Part shown: piece after piece, positions 53,252 through 61,520 of the stretch | How positions within the stretch are numbered: the stretch's first letter is position 1 | Layout: the number at the start of each line of letters is the position of its first letter | Assembly: GCA_044220545.1 (NCBI GenBank) | Contig: JBGAQX010000002.1 | Location: 196,200 to 260,199 of the forward strand | DNA: 64,000 bases | Direction: 5' to 3' | Source: Fen-999 sp044220545 | GTDB lineage: Bacteria; Pseudomonadota; Gammaproteobacteria; Burkholderiales; Rhodocyclaceae | Program-made: the position numbers and the translations under genes | The notes under the pieces: generated by a model | Told to the model about the DNA's origin: nothing | Database searches by the model: none | Seen by the model: only the letters and a program-made list of their open reading frames with translations

Positions 53252-54661
53252 ATGACCGAACAACTGCGCATCGAGTATCGCAAGATCGAGACGCTGATCC
53301 CTTTTGCCCGCAATCCGCGCACGCACTCCGAGGCGCAGATCGCCAAGCTCGCCTCCAGCATTGTCGAGTTCGGCTGGACACAGCCCATCCTCGTCGACGG
53401 CAGCAACGGCATCATTGCCGGTCATGGCCGTCTGGCGGCTGCGCGCAAGCTGGATCTGCTCGAAGTACCGGTGATTGAACTCGGTCACCTCTCGCCAGCA
53501 CAAAAACGGGCCTATGTGATCGCCGACAATCGACTGGCACTGGACGCAGGGTGGGACGAGGAATTGCTGTCGTTGGAACTGGCCGAGTTGTCGGAGTCGG
53601 GGTACGAGCTGACCATGACTGGCTTCACCAACGAGGAGATCGAGGAACTGCTGGTCGGTGCCGAGCAGGCATTGCAGGACGAGTCCTCGGCCGACACCGA
53701 AGAGGATGCCGCCGACGATGTGCCGGAGGCGCCATCGAACCCGGTATCGCGTCCAGGCGATGTCTGGCAGATCGGCGCGCATCGCGTCATCTGTGGCGAT
53801 GCCACGGACCCGGGCGTCGTCCGAACGCTGATGGCCGGCGAGCAAGCCGCTTTGTGTTTCACCTCACCACCCTACGGCAACCAGCGGGACTACACGAACA
53901 CCATCATTGATTGGGATGCCCTGATGCGGGGCGTCTTCGCCAACCTGCCGATGGCCCCGAATGGCCAGGTGCTGGTCAATCTTGGTTTGATCCACCGCGA
54001 GCAGGAAGTCATTCCCTACTGGGATGGCTGGCTCGACTGGATGCGCACCCAGGGCTGGCGGCGCTTCGCCTGGTATGTCTGGGACCAGGGGCCGGGATTG
54101 CCAGGTGACTGGAATGGCCGGCTGGCACCTTCGTTCGAATTCGTCTTCCACTTCAACCGCAAGGACTCCGAAGCGCGACGCCCGAACAAGTTTGTGCCCT
54201 GTATCTACGCCGGGAGGGACACCCATCTGCGCGGCGACGGTACCAGTGCCGGCGGCATGCGCAACAAGGATGGAAGCAAGACCGCCTGGAACCATGTCGG
54301 CCAGGTCACGCAAGAGACCAAGATTCCCGATTCCGTGATTCGCATCATGCGGCACAAGGGCAAGATCGGTCAGGACATTGACCACCCGGCCGTGTTCCCG
54401 GTGGCGCTGCCCCAGTTCGTTCTGGAGTCATACACCGATGCCGGCGAACTCGTTTTCGAACCCTTCTGCGGCTCGGGCACGACGCTGCTGGCCGCCGAGC
54501 GCACCGGCAAAAAGGTACGCGCCACCGAGATCGCGCCAGAGTACGTCGATGTCGCCGTGAAGCGCTTCCAGCAGAACTTTCCCGAGGTGCCGGTAACACT
54601 GGCGGCGACGGGACAGACCTTCGCGGAAGTAACCACCGAACGGATCGGAGGTGCGACATGA
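53252..54661 (+). CDS. ParB-like/DNA methyltransferase fusion, SPPY type (likely N4-cytosine)
   Basis: 469 residues. The N-terminal ParB-nuclease-like domain shows LIPFARNPRTHSEAQIAKLASSI (in parts), GIIAGHGRLAAARKL and YVIADNRLAL. The C-terminal methyltransferase has catalytic TSPPYG (204-209) before the AdoMet motif FEPFCGSGTTLL (F405 region), beta-class order. SPPY favours N4-cytosine, but this is not absolute. No restriction gene adjoins, so it is an orphan phage methylase, probably protecting phage DNA. Confidence 0.88.
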   Translation: MTEQLRIEYRKIETLIPFARNPRTHSEAQIAKLASSIVEFGWTQPILVDGSNGIIAGHGRLAAARKLDLLEVPVIELGHLSPAQKRAYVIADNRLALDAGWDEELLSLELAELSESGYELTMTGFTNEEIEELLVGAEQALQDESSADTEEDAADDVPEAPSNPVSRPGDVWQIGAHRVICGDATDPGVVRTLMAGEQAALCFTSPPYGNQRDYTNTIIDWDALMRGVFANLPMAPNGQVLVNLGLIHREQEVIPYWDGWLDWMRTQGWRRFAWYVWDQGPGLPGDWNGRLAPSFEFVFHFNRKDSEARRPNKFVPCIYAGRDTHLRGDGTSAGGMRNKDGSKTAWNHVGQVTQETKIPDSVIRIMRHKGKIGQDIDHPAVFPVALPQFVLESYTDAGELVFEPFCGSGTTLLAAERTGKKVRATEIAPEYVDVAVKRFQQNFPEVPVTLAATGQTFAEVTTERIGGAT

Positions 54662-56004
54662 CCATCTCCTGGCTTGCCGACAAGATTGAGCAATGGCCCA
54701 CGGCCAAGCTGGTGCCGTATGCCCGCAACTCGCGCACGCACTCGGATGCCCAGGTCGCCCAGATCGCCGCCTCGATCGCCGAATTCGGTTTCACCAATCC
54801 GATCCTGGCCGGCGGCGATGGCGTCATCGTGGCAGGGCATGGTCGCCTGGCGGCGGCCCAGAAACTTGGTCTGGCGATGGTGCCGGTCGTCGTTCTCGAC
54901 CACCTGACGCCAACCCAGCGCCGAGCCCTGGTGATTGCGGACAACCGCATCGCCGAGAACGCCGGATGGGACGAGGCCATGCTCCAGGTCGAACTGGCCG
55001 CACTGCAAGACGATAACTTTGATCTGGCGCTGACCGGGTTCGATGCCGATGCGCTGGCCGACCTCATGGCTGGCGAAGAAACAACCACCGAGGGTGATAC
55101 TGACGAGGATGCGGTTCCGGAGGGATCCGGTAGGGTCGTATCCCGGGCGGGCGATGTCTGGATCTGCGGCGAGCATCGGGTGATCTGTGGTGATGCCACC
55201 GACCCGGATGCCTACGCGAAGGTACTCGGCGACGAAATTGCCGACATGGTATTTACCGATCCGCCGTACAACGTCAATTACGCCAACTCGGCCAAGGACA
55301 AGATGCGCGGCAAGGATCGCGCGATCCTCAACGACAACCTGGGTGACGGGTTCTACGATTTCCTGCTGGCGGCCCTGACGCCCACCGTGGCGCATTGCCA
55401 GGGTGGCATCTACGTGGCCATGTCGTCGAGCGAACTGGACCGCTTGCAGGCGGCGTTCCGTGCGGCTGGCGGCCACTGGTCCACCTTCGTTATATGGGCC
55501 AAGAATACTTTCACCCTGGGGCGTGCCGACTATCAGCGTCAGTACGAACCGATTCTCTACGGCTGGCCCGAGGGCGCCGAGCGTCACTGGTGTGGCGACC
55601 GCGACCAGGGCGATGTCTGGCAGATCAAGAAGCCGCAGAAGAACGATCTGCACCCGACCATGAAGCCGGTGGAATTGGTGGAACGGGCGATCCGGAATTC
55701 GAGCCGGCCGGGCGACGTGGTGTTGGACCCCTTCGGTGGGTCGGGCACCACGATGATCGCGGCGCATAAGTCGGCCCGCAAGGCGCGACTGATCGAACTG
55801 GATCCAAAGTACGTCGATGTGATCGTTCGCCGCTGGCAGGACTATGCCGGGGCGCAGGCCATCCGGCAGTCCGACGGCGTGGCGTTCGATACACCGTCAG
55901 TCGGTGGGGAACTCCGGCAGGAGGTCGCCGCTGGTGATGTCGGCGACGTAGCGGACGTTGCGGAACTCGCCAGGGTCGTCGGCGAGGTATATCCCACCGA
56001 CTGA
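54658..56004 (+). CDS. ParB-like/DNA adenine methyltransferase fusion, DPPY type
   Basis: 448 residues, the same layout as its upstream neighbour: ParB-like LVPYARNSRTHSDAQVAQI, VIVAGHGRLAAAQKL and LVIADNRIAENAGWD, then VFTDPPYNVNY and LDPFGGSGTTMIAA. DPPY indicates N6-adenine methylation. ATG 54658 overlaps the first methylase stop. Residues after about 410 (VGGELRQEVAAGDVGDVADV) look low-complexity and are antisense to the leftward gene at 55897-56103, so the C terminus may be recently extended. Confidence 0.9.
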   Translation: MTISWLADKIEQWPTAKLVPYARNSRTHSDAQVAQIAASIAEFGFTNPILAGGDGVIVAGHGRLAAAQKLGLAMVPVVVLDHLTPTQRRALVIADNRIAENAGWDEAMLQVELAALQDDNFDLALTGFDADALADLMAGEETTTEGDTDEDAVPEGSGRVVSRAGDVWICGEHRVICGDATDPDAYAKVLGDEIADMVFTDPPYNVNYANSAKDKMRGKDRAILNDNLGDGFYDFLLAALTPTVAHCQGGIYVAMSSSELDRLQAAFRAAGGHWSTFVIWAKNTFTLGRADYQRQYEPILYGWPEGAERHWCGDRDQGDVWQIKKPQKNDLHPTMKPVELVERAIRNSSRPGDVVLDPFGGSGTTMIAAHKSARKARLIELDPKYVDVIVRRWQDYAGAQAIRQSDGVAFDTPSVGGELRQEVAAGDVGDVADVAELARVVGEVYPTD

Positions 56005-56103
56005 CTGGATTGCCACCCCGTACTTACGTGTGAGTTTGGTCAATTCGGCAATGAACTTGTCGTAGTTGGCTTCGATCTGCGGGGTGGTAACGACGGCGGC
56101 CAT
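55897..56103 (-). CDS. Small phage protein, function unknown
   Basis: 68 residues. ATG 56103 has AAGGAG at 7-nt spacing. The protein reads as a small alpha-beta unit (YDKFIAELTKLTRKYGVAIQSVGGIYL). Its last 108 nt lie antisense to the end of the adenine methylase. It shares a transcription unit with 56114-56491. Confidence 0.7.
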   Translation of the reverse strand: MAAVVTTPQIEANYDKFIAELTKLTRKYGVAIQSVGGIYLADDPGEFRNVRYVADITSGDLLPEFPTD

Positions 56104-56113
56104 GTTGATCTCC

Positions 56114-56491
56114 TTACGCTGCTTCGGCTTCGAAGGACTCGTCGGTCACTTCGCAGTGGATCACGAAGCCGGTGAGGTAAGGCAGCCCCTTGGGGATGCC
56201 GTAGTCCTTGCTGGTCTGGCGGCTAATCGTCCAGCCCATCCACCGCGTCACGGCGGCGTCGATGGCCTGCTGGATCGTGTGGCCCCGCAGCATCTCATTG
56301 AGGACGTCATCCGCAAAGTGGCGTCCGTGGCGGCTGTCGAGGAACAGTCTGACCGACTCGAGGGGCTGGTTGGTGGCGTCCGAGATCGCGGTCATCGCGA
56401 TCGGCCAGGCTGCTTCGGCGTTGTCGTTCATCGTGCCAAAAAAGCCCCAGGCTTCGTTCTGAGAGGCGGGGATGGTTTGCTGGGTAGTCAT
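56114..56491 (-). CDS. Phage protein of unknown function
   Basis: 125 residues from ATG 56491 with GAAGGAG upstream. Helical middle (RHGRHFADDVLNEMLRGHTIQQAIDAAVTRWMGW, given as one region), then GIPKGLPYLTGFVIH. Not recognised; likely a moron-type accessory. Its leader carries copy 1 of the shared upstream element. Confidence 0.7.
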   Translation of the reverse strand: MTTQQTIPASQNEAWGFFGTMNDNAEAAWPIAMTAISDATNQPLESVRLFLDSRHGRHFADDVLNEMLRGHTIQQAIDAAVTRWMGWTISRQTSKDYGIPKGLPYLTGFVIHCEVTDESFEAEAA

Positions 56492-56527
56492 CGTTATCTC
56501 CTTCGGGTTGATCGTTGCGACACCCTT

Positions 56528-56559
56528 ATGAACGCGCTGTTTGATTGAGAAGCCAAGCT
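56528..56559 (-). promoter_or_regulatory. Shared upstream element, copy 1
   Basis: On the minus strand it reads GCTTGGCTT, a variable 8-9 nt, then AACAGCGCGTTCAT. It ends 36 nt before the start codon of the 56491 gene. TTGGCT and GTTCAT at 17-bp spacing would make a weak sigma-70-like promoter; an activator site is the alternative. Confidence 0.55.
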
Positions 56560-56578
56560 ATTTATCGAAGAATTTGAA

Positions 56579-57043
56579 TCAATTTTCCGAGGCGATCTGG
56601 TCGAGTAATGTCATCGCCTGGCGATCGCCACTCAACGCGATGCGCAGGGTGCGCAGTGCCTGGTCAATACTGACTTCGGGCCGACGATTGTCGAGCAGCC
56701 AGCGGATCGCATTGGCCTGGTCGTTGCTGGGTGTCGGCGAGTCAATCGCCACCCCGACGTAGCGTCCGTAGCTGCCGCCGGAGGGATCGACGTAGAGGGT
56801 GGTGCGGCCGGGGGCGTTGACCTCCACGACTTGTCGTTGACCATTTGCATGGCCACCGCGTCCGGTAAGCCATTCGCGATCCTCCAGCAGGGTGCTGGCA
56901 AAGGCGTCGTATTCGGCGGCAGTCAGTTCCTTGCGGAACTCGATCGCGATAGGCTCAGGCGGTGCGCTCGGGTCAGTGTTGTGAAGCACCTCATCGAGGC
57001 TGTAGGGTTTGCGGGTAAAACGGGCGCGTATGGTGGTGATCAT
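56579..57043 (-). CDS. Phage protein of unknown function
   Basis: 154 residues from ATG 57043. N-terminal RARFTRKPYSLDEVL, middle GRTTLYVDPSGGSYGRYVGVAID and a helical C terminus. Not recognised. It forms its own leftward unit, with copy 2 of the shared element 35 nt upstream. Confidence 0.7.
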   Translation of the reverse strand: MITTIRARFTRKPYSLDEVLHNTDPSAPPEPIAIEFRKELTAAEYDAFASTLLEDREWLTGRGGHANGQRQVVEVNAPGRTTLYVDPSGGSYGRYVGVAIDSPTPSNDQANAIRWLLDNRRPEVSIDQALRTLRIALSGDRQAMTLLDQIASEN

Positions 57044-57078
57044 GGTGGTCTCCGGTTGTTGATTGATGTGACATGCGC

Positions 57079-57109
57079 ATGAACGCGCTGTTCAATCAGG
57101 AAGCCAAGC
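57079..57109 (-). promoter_or_regulatory. Shared upstream element, copy 2
   Basis: Same GCTTGGCTT ... AACAGCGCGTTCAT pattern as the copies at 56528 and 58409, placed 35 nt before the 57043 start codon. It lies in the divergent gap to the rightward HU gene. Confidence 0.55.
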
Positions 57110-57175
57110 ACTTTTTGATGAAGAATGAATTGGTGGCAGAATCCCCGCTTTCCAACCAAGGGGAGTAAGCACCAC

Positions 57176-57469
57176 ATGAACAAATCGGAACTGATTGAAG
57201 CTCTGGCCGCCAAGACCGAGGTTTCCAAAGCCGCTGCCGGCAAGTCCGTCGACGCTCTGGTCGAGATCATCACTGCCGCTGTTGCCAAGGGCAACGACGT
57301 GGCCCTGATTGGCTTCGGCACCTTCAAGGCATCGAAGCGCGCTGCCCGTACCGGCAAGAATCCGAAGACCGGTGAAGCGCTGAAGATCGCGGCCACCACG
57401 GTTCCGACGTTCAAGGCTGGCGCCGCCTTCAAGGCCGCCGTTGCCCCGAAGAAGAAAGCCAAGAAGTAA
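57176..57469 (+). CDS. HU-family DNA-binding protein
   Basis: 97 residues. It starts MNKSELIEALAAKTEVSKAAA and contains IGFGTFKASKRAARTGKNPKTGE, the DNA-bending arm with its Pro at the loop, then a Lys-rich tail (KKKAKK) longer than classic HU. It is the only rightward gene within the leftward small-gene block, with GGGGAG before ATG 57176 and its own terminator. A phage HU could help packaging or regulation; it is not clearly an IHF subunit. Confidence 0.93.
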   Translation: MNKSELIEALAAKTEVSKAAAGKSVDALVEIITAAVAKGNDVALIGFGTFKASKRAARTGKNPKTGEALKIAATTVPTFKAGAAFKAAVAPKKKAKK

Positions 57470-57500
57470 GACAGAAATAAGCCCGTCTCCATGGGGTGAA

Positions 57501-57540
57501 TCAGGGCGGTGCCGGGTGATCGGGCCGCCCTGATTGTTTT
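57501..57540 (+). terminator. Terminator of the phage HU gene
   Basis: TCAGGGCGG (57501-57509) pairs with CCGCCCTGA (57525-57533) around a 15-nt loop, then TTGTTTT. It also lies just beyond the stop of the converging DUF3489 gene. Confidence 0.75.
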
Positions 57541-57545
57541 GCGGA

Positions 57546-58100
57546 TCAGATGATCCGGTAGATGCGCTCGCCCCCCTCGGCCTTGTCCGAAGTGAGGTTG
57601 AGCCCGAGTTTCTTTTTGAAGGCCCCGGCAAAGGTGCCGCGCACCGTATGGGCCTGCCAGCCGGTGGCTGCGCAGATCTGGCTGATGGTGGCGCCCTCGG
57701 GGCGTTGCAGCATCTGGATCACGGTGGCCTGCTTGCTGTTGTCGCGCATGCGGGGCTTGCCCTCGACGCCGACTTTGAGCAGTCGCTGGGCCGCGACCTG
57801 CTTTTCTTGCGCCCAGTTGGCTTCAGCGGCCGACACGGCGGCCTCGACCTCGGGGTCGGGGTGAAGGGGCGCAGGCGTTGGCCGGTCGCGCCCAAGGGCC
57901 ACGTAACCCTCGGCGGCGACGAAGTAGTTGTCCTGGCCGTCGCGGGTAATCAGGGCCTTGTTGAACAAGCCCTGGATGACCTTGTGCCGGGCACCGCCCT
58001 TCACATTCTCGGGAAACCAGACGATCTGCCCGCTGGTCTGGTCGATGGCGTGTTCGAGGATGTCGTACTGGGTCGTGCTAAGTGTGATGCGGGGTGTCAT
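57546..58100 (-). CDS. DUF3489 protein
   Basis: 184 residues. The C-terminal DUF3489 domain is clear: QATVIQMLQRPEGATISQICAATGWQ, HTVRGTFAGAFKKKLGLNL and EGGERIYRI, in pieces; it is a winged-helix-like domain. The N-terminal region (LSTTQYDILEHAIDQTSGQI) may be another HTH. It is found in phages and mobile elements; the role is unknown. It is second in a unit with the 58375 gene. Confidence 0.88.
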   Translation of the reverse strand: MTPRITLSTTQYDILEHAIDQTSGQIVWFPENVKGGARHKVIQGLFNKALITRDGQDNYFVAAEGYVALGRDRPTPAPLHPDPEVEAAVSAAEANWAQEKQVAAQRLLKVGVEGKPRMRDNSKQATVIQMLQRPEGATISQICAATGWQAHTVRGTFAGAFKKKLGLNLTSDKAEGGERIYRII

Positions 58101-58126
58101 GGTGGTCTCCTGGTGGTGGGTGATAT

Positions 58127-58375
58127 TCAGTCTTCGAGGACGATGTGTCCGTCGAGGGTGATCCAGAGGCGGGCATCTTCGGGGGTGGCCATCTCGCGCG
58201 TCTCGCGGCCGGTGGACACCCAGACGCCGTCCTTGCCCGTGTAGGTGTAGGTCTTACCGTCGTGGATGACCTCGACCGGCAGGTTCTGGTGAAACTCGAC
58301 ATCGACGTTCATCCAGCCGCGCAGGCGATGGTTGGTGTCGATGACTTTGGCCTCGATGGTCTGTTTGCTGTTCAT
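58127..58375 (-). CDS. Small phage protein, function unknown
   Basis: 82 residues from ATG 58375 with GAGGAGC upstream. Beta-rich (MNVDVEFHQNLPVEVIHDGKTYTYTG in parts), suggesting a small barrel. Not recognised. First gene of the leftward unit controlled by copy 3 of the shared element. Confidence 0.7.
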   Translation of the reverse strand: MNSKQTIEAKVIDTNHRLRGWMNVDVEFHQNLPVEVIHDGKTYTYTGKDGVWVSTGRETREMATPEDARLWITLDGHIVLED

Positions 58376-58408
58376 GCTCTGCTCCTCGCGTGTGGTGATG
58401 GTGATTGC

Positions 58409-58440
58409 ATGAACGCGCTGTTCTGGAGGAAAGCCAAGCT
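58409..58440 (-). promoter_or_regulatory. Shared upstream element, copy 3
   Basis: Same pattern as at 56528 and 57079, here with CCTCCAG in the variable centre, 33 nt before ATG 58375. The start of the rightward terminase small-subunit gene lies 47 bp to the other side. Confidence 0.55.
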
Positions 58441-58487
58441 CTGAATCGCAACGTTGGAGAACATCTGCGATGGGCTTGATGTAAATC

Positions 58488-59036
58488 ATGGGTCTGTCGA
58501 TACGCGCTTACGCCAGGCATCGCGGCGTCTCTCACGTGGCAGTCAAGAAGGCGATCGATAGCGGGCGCATCACGCCCGAAGCAGATGGCACGATCGAGCC
58601 GAACCGGGCCGACCTGGAGTGGGCACAGAACACCGTGAGCGCCCGGAAACCGGCCCCGGCCAAGGCAGCGCCCGCTGCCGTTGAACCGCCTCGCGCACGG
58701 ACGATGGAGCCAGCGGAACCGGCTGCCCCCGTACTTTCGACCGGTGGCACCTCGCTATTGCAGGCCAGGACGGTCAACGAAGTGGTCAAGGCGCAGACCA
58801 ATAAAGTGCGCCTGGCGCAACTCAAGGGCGATCTGGTCGACAGGGCACAGGCGATTGCCCACGTATTCCGGCTGGCTCGCACCGAACGCGATGCCTGGCT
58901 CAACTGGCCGGCACGCATTTCCGCGCAGATGGCGGCCAAGTTGGAGATCGACGCCCACGAACTGCACGTGGCCTTGGAATCCGCCGTGCGCGATCACCTG
59001 ATCGAACTCGGCGAACTGCGCGCCCGGGTGGATTGA
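58488..59036 (+). CDS. Terminase small subunit-like protein
   Basis: 182 residues. The N-terminal winged-helix SIRAYARHRGVSHVAVKKAIDSGRI resembles Nu1-type small subunits. A Pro/Ala linker and a helical C-terminal oligomerisation part (VNEVVKAQTNKVRLAQLKGDLVD) follow. It overlaps the large subunit by 1 nt (TGATG), the standard order. It should recognise the packaging site. Confidence 0.85.
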   Translation: MGLSIRAYARHRGVSHVAVKKAIDSGRITPEADGTIEPNRADLEWAQNTVSARKPAPAKAAPAAVEPPRARTMEPAEPAAPVLSTGGTSLLQARTVNEVVKAQTNKVRLAQLKGDLVDRAQAIAHVFRLARTERDAWLNWPARISAQMAAKLEIDAHELHVALESAVRDHLIELGELRARVD

Positions 59037-61009
59037 TGGAACTGGAAGAGTACGAAGGCGCGCTCGACATCGAACGCGCCTGGCGGGAGGGGCTCGTCCC
59101 GGATCCGTTGCTGTCGGTATCCGAATGGTCAGACCGGCATCGCATGCTGTCCTCGAAGGCCTCCTCGGAACCGGGGCGCTGGCGTACCAGCCGCACGCCG
59201 TATCTGAAGGAAATCATGGATTGTCTGTCACCGACCTCACCGGTCGAGCGTGTGGTGTTCATGAAGGCGGCCCAGTTGGGCGCCACCGAAATGGGATCAA
59301 ACTGGATCGGCTACGTGATTCACCACGCCCCCGGTCCAATGATGGCGGTCTGGCCGACCGTGGAAATGGCCAAGCGTAACTCCAAGCAGCGGATTGATCC
59401 CCTGATCGAGGAGTCACCGATCCTCAAGGAACTGATTGCGCCGGCCAGGAGCCGTGACTCGGGCAACACCATCCTCGCAAAGGAATTCCGTGGTGGTGTG
59501 CTGGTGATGACCGGTGCGAACAGCGCCGTCGGCCTGCGCTCGATGCCAGTCCGTTACCTGTTCCTCGACGAGGTGGACGGCTATCCGCTCGACGTCGATG
59601 GCGAAGGTAATGCCGTGGCGCTGGCCGAGGCTCGCACGCGCACCTTTGCCCGGCGCAAAATCTTCATTGTGTCGACGCCGACGATTGCCGGCGTCAGCAC
59701 CATCGAACGGGAGTACGAAGCCTCCGACCAGCGACGCTTCTTCGTGCCGTGCCCGCACTGCGGTCACCGGCAGTGGCTGCGCTTCGAGCAACTTCGATGG
59801 GAGCGTGGCGAGAACGGCACTTTCCCAGAGACGGCCGCCTACGTCTGTGAGTCCTGCGAGGTGCCGATTCCTGAGCATCACAAGACATGGATGCTGGAGC
59901 ACGGCGAATGGCGCCCGATGGCCGAAGGGAATAACCGCACGGCGGGGTTTCACCTGTCGTCTCTGTACAGCCCGATTGGCTGGCGGTCGTGGCGCGACAT
60001 CGCCTTGGCCTGGGAGCGATCCATCAGCAAGGAGTCCGGATCGTCAGCCGAGATCAAGACCTTCAAGAACACCGAACTCGGCGAGACCTGGGTCGAGGAA
60101 GGTGAAGCACCCGACTGGCAGCGACTGCTGGAACGGCGCGAGGACTATCGCATTGGCGCAGTGCCGATCGGTGGCCTGTTGCTCACAGCGGGTGCCGACG
60201 TCCAGAAGGATCGGATCGAAGTCTCGGTCTGGGCCTTCGGCAGAGGTAAGGAGTCCTGGCTGGTCGAGCATCGCGTTTTGATGGGTGACACCGCCCGCGA
60301 CGAGGTGTGGCAATCACTGGCCGAAGTGCTGCGCGAGACCTGGACGCATGAAACCGGCTGCCAGCTTGGACTGGGTCGTCTGGCACTGGATACCGGCTTC
60401 GCGACGCAGGAAGCCTATGCGTTTGTCCGGGGTGTGCGCGACCCGCGTCTGATGGCCGTCAAGGGTGTAGCCCGGGGCGCTGCCCTGGTCGGCACGCCGA
60501 CCGCTGTCGATGCCACGTCTGGCGGTAAGAAACTGCGCCGGGGTATCAAGGTGTTCTCGGTGGCCGGCGGCATCGCCAAGCTGGAGTTCTACAACAACCT
60601 CCGAAAATCGCCGGAGGTGGCCGAGGACGGTCTGACGATCCGCTACCCGGCTGGCTTTGTTCATCTGCCCAAGGTGGATGCCGAGTTCCTGCAGCAACTG
60701 TGCGCCGAGCAGTTGATTACCCGGCGCGACCGGAACGGCTTCGCCATCCGCGAGTGGCAAAAGATGCGCGAGCGCAACGAGGCACTGGACTGTTACGTCT
60801 ATGCCCGGGCCGCTGCCGCAGCCTCCGGCCTCGATCGCTTCGAGGATCGCCACTGGCGAGAACTGGAAAAGCAACTCGGGATCGTGACGACCGATCCGCC
60901 TGAATCGTCCGATGTACGCGATATCGAGGCCACCCATAGCGGTGGCCTCGCTGTTTCTGGCGTCCGCAAACCGGGACGTCACTTGATCCGCAGCCGTTGG
61001 CTGACCTGA
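59036..61009 (+). CDS. Phage terminase large subunit, GpA family
   Basis: 657 residues. The ATPase shows the GpA variant Walker A region MKAAQLGATEMGSNW and Walker B YLFLDEVDGYP; a zinc-ribbon pair (CPHCGH, CESC) and a C-terminal nuclease part with LALDTGFATQEAY follow. It pumps and cuts DNA into lambda-like capsids. ATG 59036 was chosen over TTG 59033. Full length; no defect seen. Confidence 0.93.
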   Translation: MELEEYEGALDIERAWREGLVPDPLLSVSEWSDRHRMLSSKASSEPGRWRTSRTPYLKEIMDCLSPTSPVERVVFMKAAQLGATEMGSNWIGYVIHHAPGPMMAVWPTVEMAKRNSKQRIDPLIEESPILKELIAPARSRDSGNTILAKEFRGGVLVMTGANSAVGLRSMPVRYLFLDEVDGYPLDVDGEGNAVALAEARTRTFARRKIFIVSTPTIAGVSTIEREYEASDQRRFFVPCPHCGHRQWLRFEQLRWERGENGTFPETAAYVCESCEVPIPEHHKTWMLEHGEWRPMAEGNNRTAGFHLSSLYSPIGWRSWRDIALAWERSISKESGSSAEIKTFKNTELGETWVEEGEAPDWQRLLERREDYRIGAVPIGGLLLTAGADVQKDRIEVSVWAFGRGKESWLVEHRVLMGDTARDEVWQSLAEVLRETWTHETGCQLGLGRLALDTGFATQEAYAFVRGVRDPRLMAVKGVARGAALVGTPTAVDATSGGKKLRRGIKVFSVAGGIAKLEFYNNLRKSPEVAEDGLTIRYPAGFVHLPKVDAEFLQQLCAEQLITRRDRNGFAIREWQKMRERNEALDCYVYARAAAAASGLDRFEDRHWRELEKQLGIVTTDPPESSDVRDIEATHSGGLAVSGVRKPGRHLIRSRWLT

Positions 61010-61025
61010 ATGGAGAAGAAATCCC

Positions 61026-61517
61026 ATGAGCCTGCAAACCCAACTCAATAGCTTCGTCCTCCGCGTTGCCGAGGAATTCAATACCGTCAAAGGCCGCACC
61101 GGCACCTTGACGGCCCTGACCACGACGGACAAGTCCAGTCTCGTCGCCGCCATCAACGAACTCAAGGCTGCGATTGTCACGGCGGTCATGATCGATGACC
61201 TGCAGGTGTCGACCACGACGACCTATTCGTCGAACAAGGTAGTCACCTTGCTCGATGCCCTCAAGGCAGACATCCTGGGGGGTGCCGACCCGGCCTACGA
61301 CACGCTGCTGGAACTCCAGCAGGCCTTGCAGAACGATCAGTCCGGCATTGCCGCACTCACGGCGGCCATCGACAAGCGCGTCCGCTTCGATGCTGCGCAG
61401 ACGCTCACCGTTCTGGAGCAGCAGCAGGCCAGGACCAACATCGGTGCGGTGGCTGCCACCGATATTGGCGACGTTGCGACCGACTTTGTCGCGATCTTCG
61501 AAGCCGCCCTGGTGTAA
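61026..61517 (+). CDS. Tail-fibre-like phage protein
   Basis: 163 residues. Fibre-type low-complexity features: KGRTGTLTALTTTDKSSLVAAINELKA, DPAYDTLLELQQALQNDQSGIAALTAAI and LDA/TNIGA repeats, as in short or side tail fibres. It begins MSLQTQLNSFVLRV, similar to the N terminus of the next gene. Its place between terminase and gpW is unusual for a tail gene. Confidence 0.7.
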   Translation: MSLQTQLNSFVLRVAEEFNTVKGRTGTLTALTTTDKSSLVAAINELKAAIVTAVMIDDLQVSTTTTYSSNKVVTLLDALKADILGGADPAYDTLLELQQALQNDQSGIAALTAAIDKRVRFDAAQTLTVLEQQQARTNIGAVAATDIGDVATDFVAIFEAALV

Positions 61518-61520
61518 GAC

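Noticed and set aside
56528..58440. Tiny plus-strand peptides beginning MNALF in each shared element
   Set aside because: The frames diverge after five codons, there is no ribosome site, and constant spacing to the leftward start codons favours a promoter element.
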